From: Notamacropus eugenii
Taxonomy: Eukaryota; Chordata; Mammalia; Diprotodontia; Macropodidae
Direction: 5' to 3'
Length of the DNA: 64,000 nucleotides
Assembly: GCF_028372415.1 (NCBI RefSeq)
Contig: NC_092872.1
Coordinates: 514,910,224 to 514,974,223, forward strand
Shown here: positions 47,700-58,770 of the stretch, piece after piece
Layout: the number at the start of each line of letters is the position of its first letter
How positions within the stretch are numbered: position 1 is the stretch's first letter
Made by a program: the position numbers and the translations under genes
The notes under the pieces: model-generated
Told to the model about the DNA's origin: nothing
Databases searched by the model: none
Seen by the model: only the letters and a program-made list of their open reading frames with translations

Positions 47700-48105
47700 A
47701 GGAAGTATGATAAAATGGAAAGAGCACCGCTTATGGAATCAGAGAACCTGAATTCAAATCTACCTGATGGTTACTACCTATAAGGCTTTGGCCATCATTT
47801 CTTTATTTGTGAAAGGATGTTATTGGACTCGATGACCTCTGTAACTAAGTGGTACTGTGGATAGAAACTGGACCTGGGGTCAGGAACACCTGTGTTTAAT
47901 CCTATTTCAGATACATCTTAGCTGTGTGAACTTGGACAAGTCACTTAAAACTTTTGTCTCCCTCAGTTTCCTCAACTGTAAAATGCGGATAATAACATTT
48001 ACTTTCTAGGATTGTTGTTGTGAGGATCAAATGAGATAATATTTGTAAATTGCTTTTCAAACCTTCAAGTATTATATTTGCTAGTTATTACTGCTGTTAC
48101 TGCTA
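47700..48105 (+). repeat. Two adjoining SINE copies
   Basis: The first (47700-47842, 'gataaaatggaaagagcacc') is cut short at its 'gatgacctctgta' tail. A second, longer copy (about 47845-48105: 'actgtggatagaaactggac', 'ggacaagtcacttaaaactt', 'tgtgaggatcaaatgagata') follows. The second may have inserted into the first. Confidence 0.72.
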
Positions 48106-48149
48106 CTAGTGTGACCTGGATGGCTCAGTGGGGATTTTGGGGATGTTTG

Positions 48150-48383
48150 GTAGGTGGTGGTGTTCAGTTTCAGTTATGTCCAACTCTTTGTTACCCCATT
48201 TAATTTTCTTGGCAAAGATACTGGAGTGCTTTGCCATTTTCTTCTCCAACTCATTTTACAGATGAAGAAACTGAGGCAAACAGGATGAAATGACTTGCCC
48301 AGAGTCGTTCGTGAGTATCTGAGGCCAGATCTGAACTCAGGTCTTCCTGACTCTAGGCCTGGCTCTCTATTGCTCCACCTAGT
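48150..48383 (-). repeat. tRNA-derived SINE (WSINE type), antisense
   Basis: 'tcttggcaaagatactggag..tgctttgccattttcttctc', 'gaggccagatctgaactcag' and 'tctattgctccacctag' are the reversed tail, B-box side and head. Confidence 0.87.
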
Positions 48384-48515
48384 AGCAACTTCTGAAAATA
48401 ATATTTAAATGTAAAGTTAGAAGCTTTCTTTGCCTTCCTTCTCTAATGAGGGAAAGCAGCTATACTCTTTCGTTAGTTCACATTTAGAATATCATGTTCA
48501 GTTCTCAGGACCATA

Positions 48516-48630
48516 CTTTTTTTTTTCTGAGGCAGTCAGGATTAAGGGACTTTCCTTGGGTCACACAGCTAGTAAGTGTCTGAAGCCTGACTTCAGGGCT
48601 GCTACTCTGTCAATTGAGCCAACTAGCTGC
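48516..48630 (-). repeat. Short SINE with perfect 12-base target duplication
   Basis: The reverse SINE has a T-rich tail (48516-48527) and head 'caactagctgc'. CTCAGGACCATA flanks it at 48504-48515 and 48631-48642. Confidence 0.92.
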
Positions 48631-48756
48631 CTCAGGACCATATTTTAAAGATACTAACAAGCTGTTGAGTTAGGTCAGGATGCTGTGTAGACTTCAAATT
48701 TTGTTATGTGAAAAATAGTTGAAGAAACTAGAGATTTTAGTTTGTCAATGAAAGTG

Positions 48757-48806
48757 TGTGTGTGTGTGTGTGTATGTATGTGTGTATGTTTGTGTGTGTG
48801 TGTGTG
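48757..48806. repeat. (GT)n microsatellite
   Basis: Imperfect GT repeat with interspersed GTAT units. Confidence 0.92.
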
Positions 48807-49089
48807 TAAGTGTAAAGGGAGAGTATAAGATCCATCTTATATGTTATAGACTCTAATGTGCAATGGGAATTTACTTTATTCTTTGTAACCAAGACCTGTG
48901 AGTGAATGATACAGGTATCCAGATTTTGCCTCAATATGAGAAAAAGCTTTTTTTAAGATAACAATTAGAGCTACTTAAACATGAAAGAGGATATTTTATG
49001 AGCTCCCCATCAGTAAGAGATAATTAAGTAGAGGTGCATGACCACCTATTAGTGATGCCAAAGAGAAAACTTTTGTATCATAGCAAAAA

Positions 49090-49290
49090 TAGATAATAGT
49101 TTTAGAGCTGAAAAGCATGTTAAAAGTAATCTAATGCAATCCTCTCACTTTTTAGACCAGGAAATTGCAGCCAGGATGTTAAGGAAATGCCCATGGTCAC
49201 CGACATAATAAATGGCACAGTTGGAATTCAAACCCACATCTTTTAACTCTACATAAAATGTTCTTTCCATTCAACTGGCCTCTCAAGGTA
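49090..49290 (+). repeat. MIR-type SINE
   Basis: 'ttagagctgaaaagcatgtt', 'accaggaaattgcagccagg' and 'gttggaattcaaacccacat' lie in MIR order. Confidence 0.7.
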
Positions 49291-49334
49291 GGAAGTTAGC
49301 AGCTTTTACGTTAAGGGATCAGAGGGCTTAGAAT

Positions 49335-50430
49335 ATCATATTCCAGAGGTCAAAGGAGCTAGGATTCACACCAAGAATCACCTACCCAACAAAACTGAAT
49401 GTAATCAATGAGGGGAGAAAATTGATATTCAGCGATGTAGAGGAATTTAGTGCATTCTTGAGAAGCCAGAGCTAAATAGGGAATTTGACTTTCAAATACA
49501 AGACTCACGAGAAGCATGAAAAGGTAAATGGGAAAGGGAAATCATAAGGGATTTATTAAAGTTGTACTGTTTACATTCCTAGATGAAAAGATGATACTTG
49601 TAACTTATGACATCTTTCTCATTATTAGGGTAGTTGGATGGAGTATATGTAGACAGAGGGCACAGGGTGAGTTAAATATGAAGGGATGATATCAAAAAAA
49701 TAAAATTAAGGGATGAGAGGAATGTACTGGGAGGAGAAAGGGAGAGGTAGAATGGGGTAAATTATCTCACATAAAAGAGGCTAGAAAAAGCTTTTACAGT
49801 GTAGGAGTAGGGGGTAGGAGGGGTAGGTGAGAGGGAATGAGCGAACCATAATTTCATTGGATTTGGTTTAAGGAGGGAACAACACACTCAGTTGGGTATG
49901 GAAATCTGTCTTACCCTATAGGAAAGTAAGGGGGAAGGGGATAAAGGGAAGGGTAACATAAGGGGAGGAAGTAATCTAAAGCCACACTCTTGAGGAGGGA
50001 CAGGGTCAAAGAAGAGAATAGAATAAAAGTGAGGCAGGATAGGATGGAGGGAAATATAGTTAGTGTTTCACAACATGACTATTATGGAAGTGTTTTGCAT
50101 GAGTACACATGTATAACCTATATCCAATTCCTTGCCCTCTCAACGAGGGTGACTGAGGAGGAAGGAATGGAGAGAAATTGGAACTCAAATTTTAAAAAAA
50201 GAATGTTAAACATTGTTTTTACATACACCTGGGAAATAAGATATACAGGAAATAGGGTATAGAAATCTTGCTTACCCTACAGGAAAATAGAAGGTGAAGA
50301 GGATAAAAGAAAGGGGGGGGGGGAAATGATAGAAGGGAGGGCAGATTGGGGGAGGGGAGAGATGGGGAGAAAAATTGGAACTCAAAATGTTGTGGAAGTG
50401 AAAATTGAAAACTAAAATAAATTGAACTGT
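49335..50430 (+). mobile_element. HAL1-like element: ORF1 end directly followed by 3' UTR and A-rich tail
   Basis: The + strand encodes the end of an L1 ORF1p-like domain (..EFDFQIQDSREA then TGA at 49517-49519), split by a few indels. It goes straight into a long G/A-rich 3' UTR with two similar blocks ('cttaccctataggaaagtaa' and 'cttaccctacaggaaaatag'). The end is 'gaaaactaaaataaattgaa'. No ORF2 follows, which fits a half-L1. Confidence 0.75.
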
Positions 50431-50545
50431 GAAAATTTTTTTCTTTTTTAAAATTTTAAATTTTAATCTAATTTAAAATTAAATTTAAAAATTTAAAAAT
50501 AAAAATTTTAAATTAAATAAAAAAAGTTCCCCAATTACATGTAAA
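50431..50545. repeat. AT-only inverted-repeat-rich junction between two convergent retroelements
   Basis: Interleaved taaaattttaaatttt / aaaatttaaaaat blocks of nearly pure A and T lie between the A-tail of the plus-strand HAL1-like copy and the T-side tail of the minus-strand L1. Confidence 0.8.
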
Positions 50546-53250
50546 ACAATTTAAAAAATTTATTAAAAAAATTTTTTTTGAGTTCCAAATTCTCTTATCC
50601 CTATCCCCTGCCTGAGACGGTAGATAACTTGATATATGTTACACATGTGTGAGCATACATACATATTTCCATATAGGTCATAATGTGAAGGAAGACATTG
50701 ACCAAAAAAAAAAAACCATGAGAAAAAGTTAAAAATAGTATGCTTCAATATATATTTAGACTCCATCAGTTCTTTCTCTGGATGTGGATAGCATTTTTCA
50801 TCTTAAGTCCTTTGAAATTGTCTTGGATCTTTGTATTGCTGAGAATAGGTAAGTCATTCACAGTTGATCATAGTACAGTATTGCTGTTACTGTGTGCAGT
50901 GTTCTGCTGGTTCTGCTTACTTCATTTTGCATCAGTTTGTGCAAGTCTTTGCAGTATTTTGTGAAGCAATCCTGCTCTACATTTCTTATAGCGCAATAGT
51001 ATTCCATCACAATCATATACCACAACTTATTTAGTCATTCCCCAGTTGATGAGTACCTCCTCTGTTTCTCTTTTTTTGCTACTCCAAAAAGAGCTGCTTA
51101 TTATAAATATTTTTGTACAAATAAATCCTTTTAAAAAATAAAAAAAAATGGATGCCCTTTTTTGGTCACCGTCATTTCTGCATATTATATCCATTCCTCA
51201 GCGTTGAGCCCTCCCTTGTAGCAAAATAAACCAAAGGTCAGTTAGCAAAACTGGTTTACTTTTGTCTATTTTTTATTTGGTCATGAACTTTTCCCTTATT
51301 CATAAATCTGTCACACAATTTCTTCCCTGGTCCCCTAATTTGTTTATAATGTTACCCTTTATATCTAAATCATGTACCTGTTTAGAGCTTATTTTGGAGT
51401 ATGGTGTGATACATTGGTCTATACTTAGCTTTTGTCTATATTGCTTTACAGTTTCTCCAATAGTTTGTGTGAAAGAGTGAGTTCTTACTCCACTAGCTGG
51501 GATTTTGGGATTTATCAAACACGAGGCTGCTGTGCTCATTTGCTTTTCTATAATGTGTACTAAATCTGTCCCACTGACCAACTTCTCTGTTCCCTAACCA
51601 GTACCAAATTGTTTTGACTATTATTGATTTGAAGTATGGTTTGTACTGCTGGGCCCCCTTCCTTCTCATTAAAAAAAATAATCCCTTTAATATTCTTGAC
51701 CTTTTGTTCCTCTTGATGAATATTGTTATTATTTTTCTATCTATGAAGTACTCTTTTGGCAGTTTGATGGGGCATGATACTGAATAAGGAAATTAATTTA
51801 GGTAGTATCATTTCTATTATGTTGGCTCAGTCTACCCATGAACTATTAATATTTCTCCAGTTACTTTTATGTTTTTATTTCTGTAAAGAGTGTTTTATAA
51901 ATTGCAGGCATATATTTCTTGTTTGTGACTTGGCAAGTAGACTTTCAAGTTGTTTATACTTTCTGTAGTAATTTTAAATGGAATTTTTCTGTCTTTTTTT
52001 GCTGGATTTTGTTGGTTGACATAGAAATGCTGATGATTTATGTGGGTTTATCTTATATCCTGCAACTATGTTGAAATTATTGACAGTTTTGATTAATTTT
52101 TCAGTTGACTCTCTAGGGTTCTCTAAGTAAACCACCATATTGTCTGCAAAAGGTGCTTATTCTGTTTCCTGCTTGTGCTTATTCCTTTGATTTCTTTTTC
52201 TTGTCTTATTGCAATAGCTAACATTTCTAGCACTATATTGTACAATGATGGTGATAATGTACATCCTCACTTTACCCTGATATTACTGAAAAGACCTCCA
52301 GTTTATTCACATTGTAGATAATTCTGACTCTCACCTTTAGAAAGCTTGTCATATTAAATTAGAAAGCTTGTCATATTAAATTAGAAAGCTTGTCCCTATA
52401 TTCTTTGGTTTTCTAGGTTGTATTTTTTCTAAACAGGAATGAGTATTTTGTCAGAAGCTTTTTTTTCATCTTTTGATGCAATTACTTGACTTTTATTATT
52501 CTTGCTATTAATTTGCCCAGTTATATTTATAGTTATGATGATATTGAACAAGCCTTACGTTCTTGGTATAAATCCAGCTTAACGATGGTGGAGGACTGTG
52601 ATATGTTGTAGTCTCTTTGATAATACCTTATTTAAAAATTTGCCATCAACGTTCATTAGGGATATTGGTCTATGGTTTTTTTTTATTTTGAATTTTCCTA
52701 GTTTAAGTACCAAGATAGTATTTGTATCATAGGAGAAATTTGACAAGACCTCTTCTTATCCTGGTTTCTTCCAATCATTTATGTAGTATTGGAATTAATT
52801 GTTAAATTTTAAGTGTTTCATAGAATTTATTTGTAAATTCATCTGGTCCTGAGTTTTTTTCCTTTGGGAATTAATTTATGACTTGTTCAGTTTCTTTTTC
52901 TAAGTTTGGGTTGTCTTTTATTTCCTGATCTGTTAATCTAGGACAATTTATATTTTCATAAACATTCATCTGTTTAACTTAGGTTGTTAGTCTTATTGAC
53001 GAAAAATTGGAAAAAGTAGTTCCTACTAATTTCTTTTTTCTTTGGTTGCATTTGTAATTAAAAAATTTTTGATATCAGCAATTTGGTTTTCTTTTTTTTT
53101 AAGCTCCTAATTTTATTTATTATTTCAGTGAATGTTTTCAGTTTTGTTAATCTCTTTGAGTTTCAGGATTTCTGTTTTGGTATTAATTTGGTGTTTTTAA
53201 TTTGTGCATTTTCTAGGATTTTTTAGTTGAATGCCGAATTCATCCCCTTT
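50546..53250 (-). mobile_element. Long L1 copy, antisense, including ORF2 reverse-transcriptase part
   Basis: It covers the 3' UTR and ORF2 end (50546-51125) and then ORF2 (51240-53250). Minus-strand reading gives ITPYSKISSKQVHDLDIKGN followed by IINKL (51300-51400). Further in are [20 protein letters not shown] (about 52030-52080) and a region equivalent to [12 protein letters not shown] (about 52120-52145). Frequent stops and frameshifts are present. About 110 bases at 51130-51240 interrupt the match. It is inactive. Confidence 0.82.
52337..52394. repeat. Perfect 22-base tandem repeat, 2.6 copies
   Basis: The 22-base unit starting ttagaaagcttgtc and ending atattaaa is at 52337-52358 and 52359-52380. 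A partial third copy is at 52381-52394. There are no mismatches. Confidence 0.95.
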
Positions 53251-53384
53251 CTTCTTTCCTTTTATTGATGAAAGTGATTAGAGATATGGATTTTCCCATT
53301 CCCTGATGTTTTGTCACATTGTCTCATTTTTCTCAATATCTTTAAGTGGATTAATTGTTTATATGGAGTTGTTTCTTGACAAAA

Positions 53385-53700
53385 AAAATCTTGTGAGGTA
53401 TCAAGTTCAAATATCTGAATTGTACAGATAAGGAAACTGAAGCTCATTAAATGGCAAATGAGTTTCCCAGTTATGAAACTACTAAATGGAGCTTGGATTT
53501 GAACTCAAGTCCAGTTGGCTGTTGGTGTATTGGAAAGAATTTAGTGTTTGGAATCAGAGGACTTGTCTTCATTTCCTGACTTTATTATTTATGGGCCCTG
53601 CAATTTTGGTCAAGTCACTTAACTTCACTGGATCCCCAGTTCAAGGGGTTAGACTAAAAATTCTTTAAGAGTACTTCTAGTTCTAAATGTATGGTCCTAT
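53385..53700 (+). repeat. MIR and MAR1-like SINE pieces
   Basis: MIR-like: 'acagataaggaaactgaagc'. SINE-like: 'tattggaaagaatttagtgt', 'ggtcaagtcacttaacttca'. Confidence 0.65.
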
Positions 53701-53919
53701 GAACTTTCTATTTTATTTTTCTCAAATATGTTTTATTGATATCTTTTATTTTTATATCGCTATCCTTTCTGGATATTACTGCCCACAACCCCTTTGTGGA
53801 ATTGAATAGCCTTATGTGACAATGAAAAATAGCCAAAACAACAGATATATAGTGACTAGTGACTGTGTCAGAAGATGTATACAATATTCTGGCTCTTTGC
53901 TTAGAAGAAAGAATTATCT

Positions 53920-54240
53920 ATTTTCCGGAACTTTTTTTTGTTTCTTCAAGTTTATCTTTCTTTTAGTGATCTTTTAATTTACATTGCCATAGTCATGGTG
54001 TATATGTCTTTTTTTGGGGGGCTTCTGTTTGTTTCGCTCTGTCTCAGTTCATACAGTTTTTCTCATGTTTCTCTCCAAATTCCTCACATTTGTCATTTTT
54101 CACAAATCTTTACGTTCATGTGCCCCAATTTTTTTCCAGCCATTCTCCTAATTTATAGGCATCAATATTTTATATTAACATTATTTTCAACTTTTTACCT
54201 TTTTTTCCCTTACCCAGAAAGTTACCCTCAGTATAAGGAT
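53920..54240 (-). mobile_element. Degraded L1 3' fragment, antisense
   Basis: 'gtctcagttcatacagtttt..tctcatgtttctctccaaat' and 'cagccattctcctaatttat..aggcatcaa' are a worn reversed L1 pattern. Confidence 0.6.
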
Positions 54241-54862
54241 TAAAAAATAGAAAAATACCAGTCTAGGTAATGAAACCAGCCAGCGAACACCTTGCCTATG
54301 TTTGACATCATATGAAATATTTCACATTCCTTCTATTTCGAACAATAATTCTAGCTCATTTTTGCATACTTTTGCTTGACAGAATTCCTCCCCCAGAAAG
54401 GAAACTGTGAAGGGACAAAGTCAGAAGTGCTGGTTCTAGCCCAAGGAGGCAAAAGGGCATTGAATTGCCTTCTCCAACTGAAAAACAAAGCTGAGTCTAA
54501 CTTTGAGGGAAAAGACAAAAGCCTGTGAGTAAAGAAACAACCGTTAGCACATAGCCTGGGGACTTGTGACTTTCTGCATATATTACTGTCCCAAACCCTG
54601 GTTTTGGACAGCAGAATAATAAAACATTAAGATAGATAACATCCACCTCTCTAGATAAAGCCTAGGGGGTGTAACCCCAGCTGCTGTTGGCATACTGCTG
54701 AGTATGGTGCATATCAGAGAAGTAAAGGGCTGAGTAGTCTCTGGAGGGATACTCAGAGAGGAGAGTTACTGCTTCTTTTTGAGGACATTCTTGGAATTTT
54801 GGTCCCAGGAGTACTTGCACCCTAGCGCCCTAGATTTCTTTTTGGTCTGTGTTGCCCTAGAG
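54241..54862. other. Intron segment, nothing recognised
   Basis: Sequence of mixed composition without a family match. It could contain an old LTR or DNA element that I do not recognise. Confidence 0.4.
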
Positions 54863-55152
54863 CGATGGTTCTCAAAATGTTGTCTGAGGACACTTCCCAG
54901 GGTGGTCCTTGAGATCCTTTCAGAGGGACTACTAAGTGAAAAACTATTTCCATAACAATACTAAGACATTTTGATTCCTAATATGGTAGATATGGATATA
55001 GATATAACTCACCTAAACAAAAGCCATTTGGGGGGTTGGGGTCCTCAGTAATTTTCAAGAGTTTTTTTAGGGGCCAAATAAAATATAAAATATGAAATAT
55101 CTTTTTAAAAAGTTTAAAGGAGTCCTGAGACCAAAAAATTCAAAAATCAGTG
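54863..55152 (+). mobile_element. hAT-superfamily non-autonomous DNA transposon (mammal-wide type)
   Basis: The left end reads cgatggttctcaaaatgttg and the right end 'ctgagaccaaaaaattcaaa..aatcagtg'. The right end reverse-complements to a related inverted repeat. The interior 'aactatttccataacaatac..taagacattttgatt' and 'tagatataactcacctaaac..aaaagcc' matches an element also common in human. Eight-base flanks ccctagag (54855-54862) and ctttagag (55153-55160) fit hAT target duplications with two mismatches. Confidence 0.8.
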
Positions 55153-55364
55153 CTTTAGAGTAAAGTGAGACAAAACCCTGTTTTTGTGGGTGACTTGACC
55201 TGAAGAAGACTTGGGAGTGGTGAGAGAGAGGAGGAGGGAGTGACTGCAGCACAAGAGGAAGTCCTCCAGGAATTAGGAGCTAGAGGTCGACAACTGATTT
55301 TTGAAAAAGATGGAATAATAATACTGAAAGTTGATCTTTATGTTATTCTTTGCATACTGTACAT

Positions 55365-55605
55365 TAGCTGTTTGAGTCTTTTCACAACCTGGTGCAGTAG
55401 GTGCTATGGTTATCCTTATTTTATAACTTTTTTTTGCAACTATTGTATCAGTATTTTTTTTTGTAATTTTGTACAAATTACAAAATTTTATAAACTGAGT
55501 CTCAAAAAAGGTTAAGTGGCTTAACTGTCATGGTCACATGGCTAGTGACAAAGACAGGATTTGAATTTGTTTTTACCATGTTCAGCACTGTAACCACTAT
55601 ATCAT
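55365..55605 (+). repeat. MIR-type SINE with a small AT-rich insertion
   Basis: 'cacaacctggtgcagtaggt..gctatggttatccttatttt' and then, after about 60 AT-rich bases, 'ctgagtctcaaaaaaggtta..agtggcttaact' and 'acaggatttgaatttg'. Confidence 0.7.
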
Positions 55606-55649
55606 AACTAGAATTTTGATATAAGCACTATACTAAGTGGGTTATTATG

Positions 55650-56762
55650 AATAATAACTACCCACATCTTTGTAGCATTTTGTAAACTTAAAGCATTTAA
55701 CCTCACAACAATCCTGTGAGTTAGTAAGGCAAAGACTTTTTTATTTTTTAATTATTGTTATTATTTTATTTGTTTTCAGTGTTCTACAATCATTTACATA
55801 TATCTTAGATTTTTTCCCCTCTCCCCTCCTTTCCCCCTACCTTCCCACTCCTTCCCCAATACGACATGCAGTTTTATATTGGTTCTACACATACATTCCT
55901 ATTACATACATTTTCACGTTAGTGATGTTGCATAGAAAAATTAAAATAAATGTGAGAAATCATAAAACAGACCAAAACATAATAGAAAAGAAAATGATCT
56001 GCTTCATTCTGCGATTGAATTCCATAGTTCTTTCCTTGGATGTGGAAGGCATTTTGCCTTAAGAGACCATTGGGAATTATTTAAGTCTTTGCATTGCAAT
56101 GAAGTACTAACTCTACCAGAAAAATTCCTTGCACACTGTGGTTGTTTTTGTGTACAAAATTCTCCTGGTTCTGCTCCTTTCGCTCAGCATCACTTCATAT
56201 AAGTCTTTGCAGGCCTCTCTGAAGTCTTCCTCTTCATCATTTCTTATAGCAAAATAGCATTCCATTACATTCATATACCATAATTTATTCAGCCATTCCC
56301 CAATTGATGGGCATCCCCTTGATTTCCAGTTTTTGGCCACCACAAAGAGAGCTGCTATAAATATTTTTGCACGTGTGGGACCCTTTCCAATTTTTATGCT
56401 CTCTTGGGGATACAGTCCTAGAAGTGGTATTGCTGGGTCAAAGGGTATGCACATTTTTGTAGCCCTTTGGGCATGGTTCCAAATTGTTCTCCAGAATGGC
56501 TGGATCAGCTCAGAGCTCCACCAACAATGAATTAGTGTTCCAACTCTCCCACATCTTCTCTAATGTTTATCATCATCCTGTTTTGTCATGTTAGCCAATC
56601 TGATAGGTTTTATGTGGTATCTCAGAGTTGTTTTGAGTTGCATCTCTCTAATCGATAGTAATTTAGAGCATTTTTTCATATGACTATAGACTTTAATTTC
56701 TTCCTCTGAAAACTAGTAAGGCAAAGATTTTTGTATACATTTTACAGATGAGGAAGCTGAGG
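55650..56762 (+). repeat. MIR-type SINE interrupted by an L1
   Basis: The MIR halves 55650-55735 ('cctcacaacaatcctgtgag') and 56728-56762 ('cattttacagatgaggaagc') join into one continuous MIR if the L1 and one target copy are removed. Confidence 0.85.
55736..56713 (-). mobile_element. 5'-truncated L1 insertion with 14-base target duplication
   Basis: A T-rich tail at 55736-55775 is followed by the reversed 3' UTR and ORF2 C-terminus. The minus-strand frame over 56113-56454 is an almost intact end of ORF2p (CIPFDPAIPLLGLYPQESIK...LFVVAKNWKSRG). TAGTAAGGCAAAGA is repeated exactly at 55722-55735 and 56714-56727. The long open frame suggests it is one of the younger copies here, though it cannot move by itself. 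Confidence 0.95.
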
Positions 56763-56764
56763 TT

Positions 56765-57160
56765 CTTCTTATATCTTCCTTCTGTCCGTGATCTGACAGT
56801 GGTTTCCTTGCTGTTCCTTAAACAAGATACTTCATCTCCTGACTCTGGGTATTTTCACTGGCAGTCCTCCTTGCATGGAATTCTTTCTTTCCTCATCTCT
56901 ACTTTCTGGTTTCTTTCAAGTCTTATCTCAGTCCTATCTTCTGCAAGAAGCCTTTTCCAATTCCCCTAATGCTATTGCTTTCCCCCAAGATTATTTCCCA
57001 TTTATCCTGTATTCTCATGCTTTTACATTATTGTTAGCATGCTGTCTGTGAGATTCTTGAGAGCAGGGACTGTTTTTACCTCTCTATGTGTCCCCAGTCT
57101 TAGCAGATTGCCTGGCACATGGTGTTCACTTGGTAAGTGCTTGTTGTCTGACTATTGAAT
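56765..57160 (+). mobile_element. L2 LINE 3' end
   Basis: 'ttgagagcagggactgtttt' and 'cagattgcctggcacatggt' with the expected upstream body. Confidence 0.82.
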
Positions 57161-57924
57161 GTCATAGAGGGTACATAAAGAGCCCTCGTCACACTGCTTG
57201 TTAAATGTCAGAGTCATGATTGAAACTAAGGTATCCTGAGTGAAATTCCATCATTCTTTCCATTACAGAAGGCTTCAAGTCTTTGCCCATCAGAAACTTA
57301 TAATTAAAGCCTCATGGAATGGTAGAGCAGAAGTAGACCTTAAAGGTGTGACTGAGACCCTTTCAACAAGACATATGATATAGAATTGGATTTTTCATTA
57401 AGGACATGGAGACATATAAAGGTTGAAATAAATAAACAAATGAATATATATGTAACTATATCTACATCTATATATAGTAAACATGCAGAAAGCACTTGGT
57501 TGGGACAAGGCCTGAATGAATAGATGGTTTGAGAGTTGAGTGCTAATGTGGTAGTGAGTTATTTATTACCGCAGGTATTTAAGCAAGTTGAATGTTTCAT
57601 TGAGTTAGATATAACTTTTCTTAGCTGGGATACCTCCAAATTTATTCTCTCTTCATTCTCACAGGAGGACCTTCATCCTTCTTTGTGTTTACTTGTATCT
57701 CAGCAAGATGGTTTGTCCAGTGATATCTGCTAAAAAGCGTTGTGTACCAGCCTTCCTGCAGTTGACTTTCTATATTTCTCTTATAGAATATCCGGATAAA
57801 CTCAAGTCTAAATCACAGGGAGGGAAATGGCACATGCCAATCTATCTGAAGATCTCTTTGAGAAGATTTGGGATATGTATAGTGTTGTGTCTGCTAGCAA
57901 AATGCAGTAGTAGTTCTGTTAACT

Positions 57925-58770
57925 GGAGTGTATGGCTGAATTGTACAAGTGGGATGATGTGGAGAAAATGCTAGTTTGGGGGTCAGAAGTCCGCAGTTTG
58001 GGTTCTACCACTGAATGTTTTGTTGTTTTAGGTACATCATTCCTAACTGGGCTTCAGTTTCTTTCTTAAAACAAGGAGGTTGGATTAGGTGACCAGCTCT
58101 CACATTCTGTGACTCTTTGACTCTACCCCTTAGCGTATGACTCACTTAAGTCACATTCATAATGACAATTAATTAAAATTATTTAATTAAAACTGACAAG
58201 TGCTTTGAGGTTTGCCAAGCATTTTACATACATTATTTCATTTGAGCCTAATAACCCTATTAAGTATATGCTACAAGTATTTCCATTTTTTTTGATGGTT
58301 GTAGGGCATGGTGGATAGACAGCTAACTAGCTGTCCTTGGAACTAGGAAGACCTGGGTGCAATCCTTGCTCTCAACACGTTGGCTGTCTGACCCCAACCA
58401 AGTTACTTAACCTCTTAATGTTCTAGTGCTGGGAGACTTCTTACGTCTATACATTGCAGAAAAAAGGCAAACTTGTTCCGGTAGAACATGCCCCATCATC
58501 AGAGAGTTTCCCTGAAATCACAAGTCTTGTCTGTGTCTCTATCCAACAGATGAGGTGATTGGCATAGAGCAGTTAATTGACTGTCTGTGGTCACATGGCT
58601 AATAAGTATCTGAAGGGAGATTTGAATCATTCTAAGCCTTTCCTGACTCTTGGTCTTTATGACTCTGAGCCTTAATTTCCATACTTGTAAAATTGAGATG
58701 ACAGTATTAGTTGAGTGTATTTTGCAGGGTTGTGAGGTACCTGAAAAGCCCTGCAAAAATATAAGCTAAT
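57925..58770 (+). repeat. Cluster of SINE/MIR copies
   Basis: The copies are: about 57925-58130 (SINE tail 'ggttggattaggtgaccagc'); 58180-58270 (MIR-like 'tttacatacattatttcatt'); 58300-58545 (SINE with 'gcatggtggatagacagcta' and a 'tccctgaaatcacaagtctt' tail); and 58560-58770 (MIR/SINE tail). Confidence 0.65.

Noticed and set aside
50546..53250. Possible active autonomous retrotransposon
   Set aside because: ORF2 is interrupted by many stops and frameshifts, and no ORF1 or 5' promoter region is visible.
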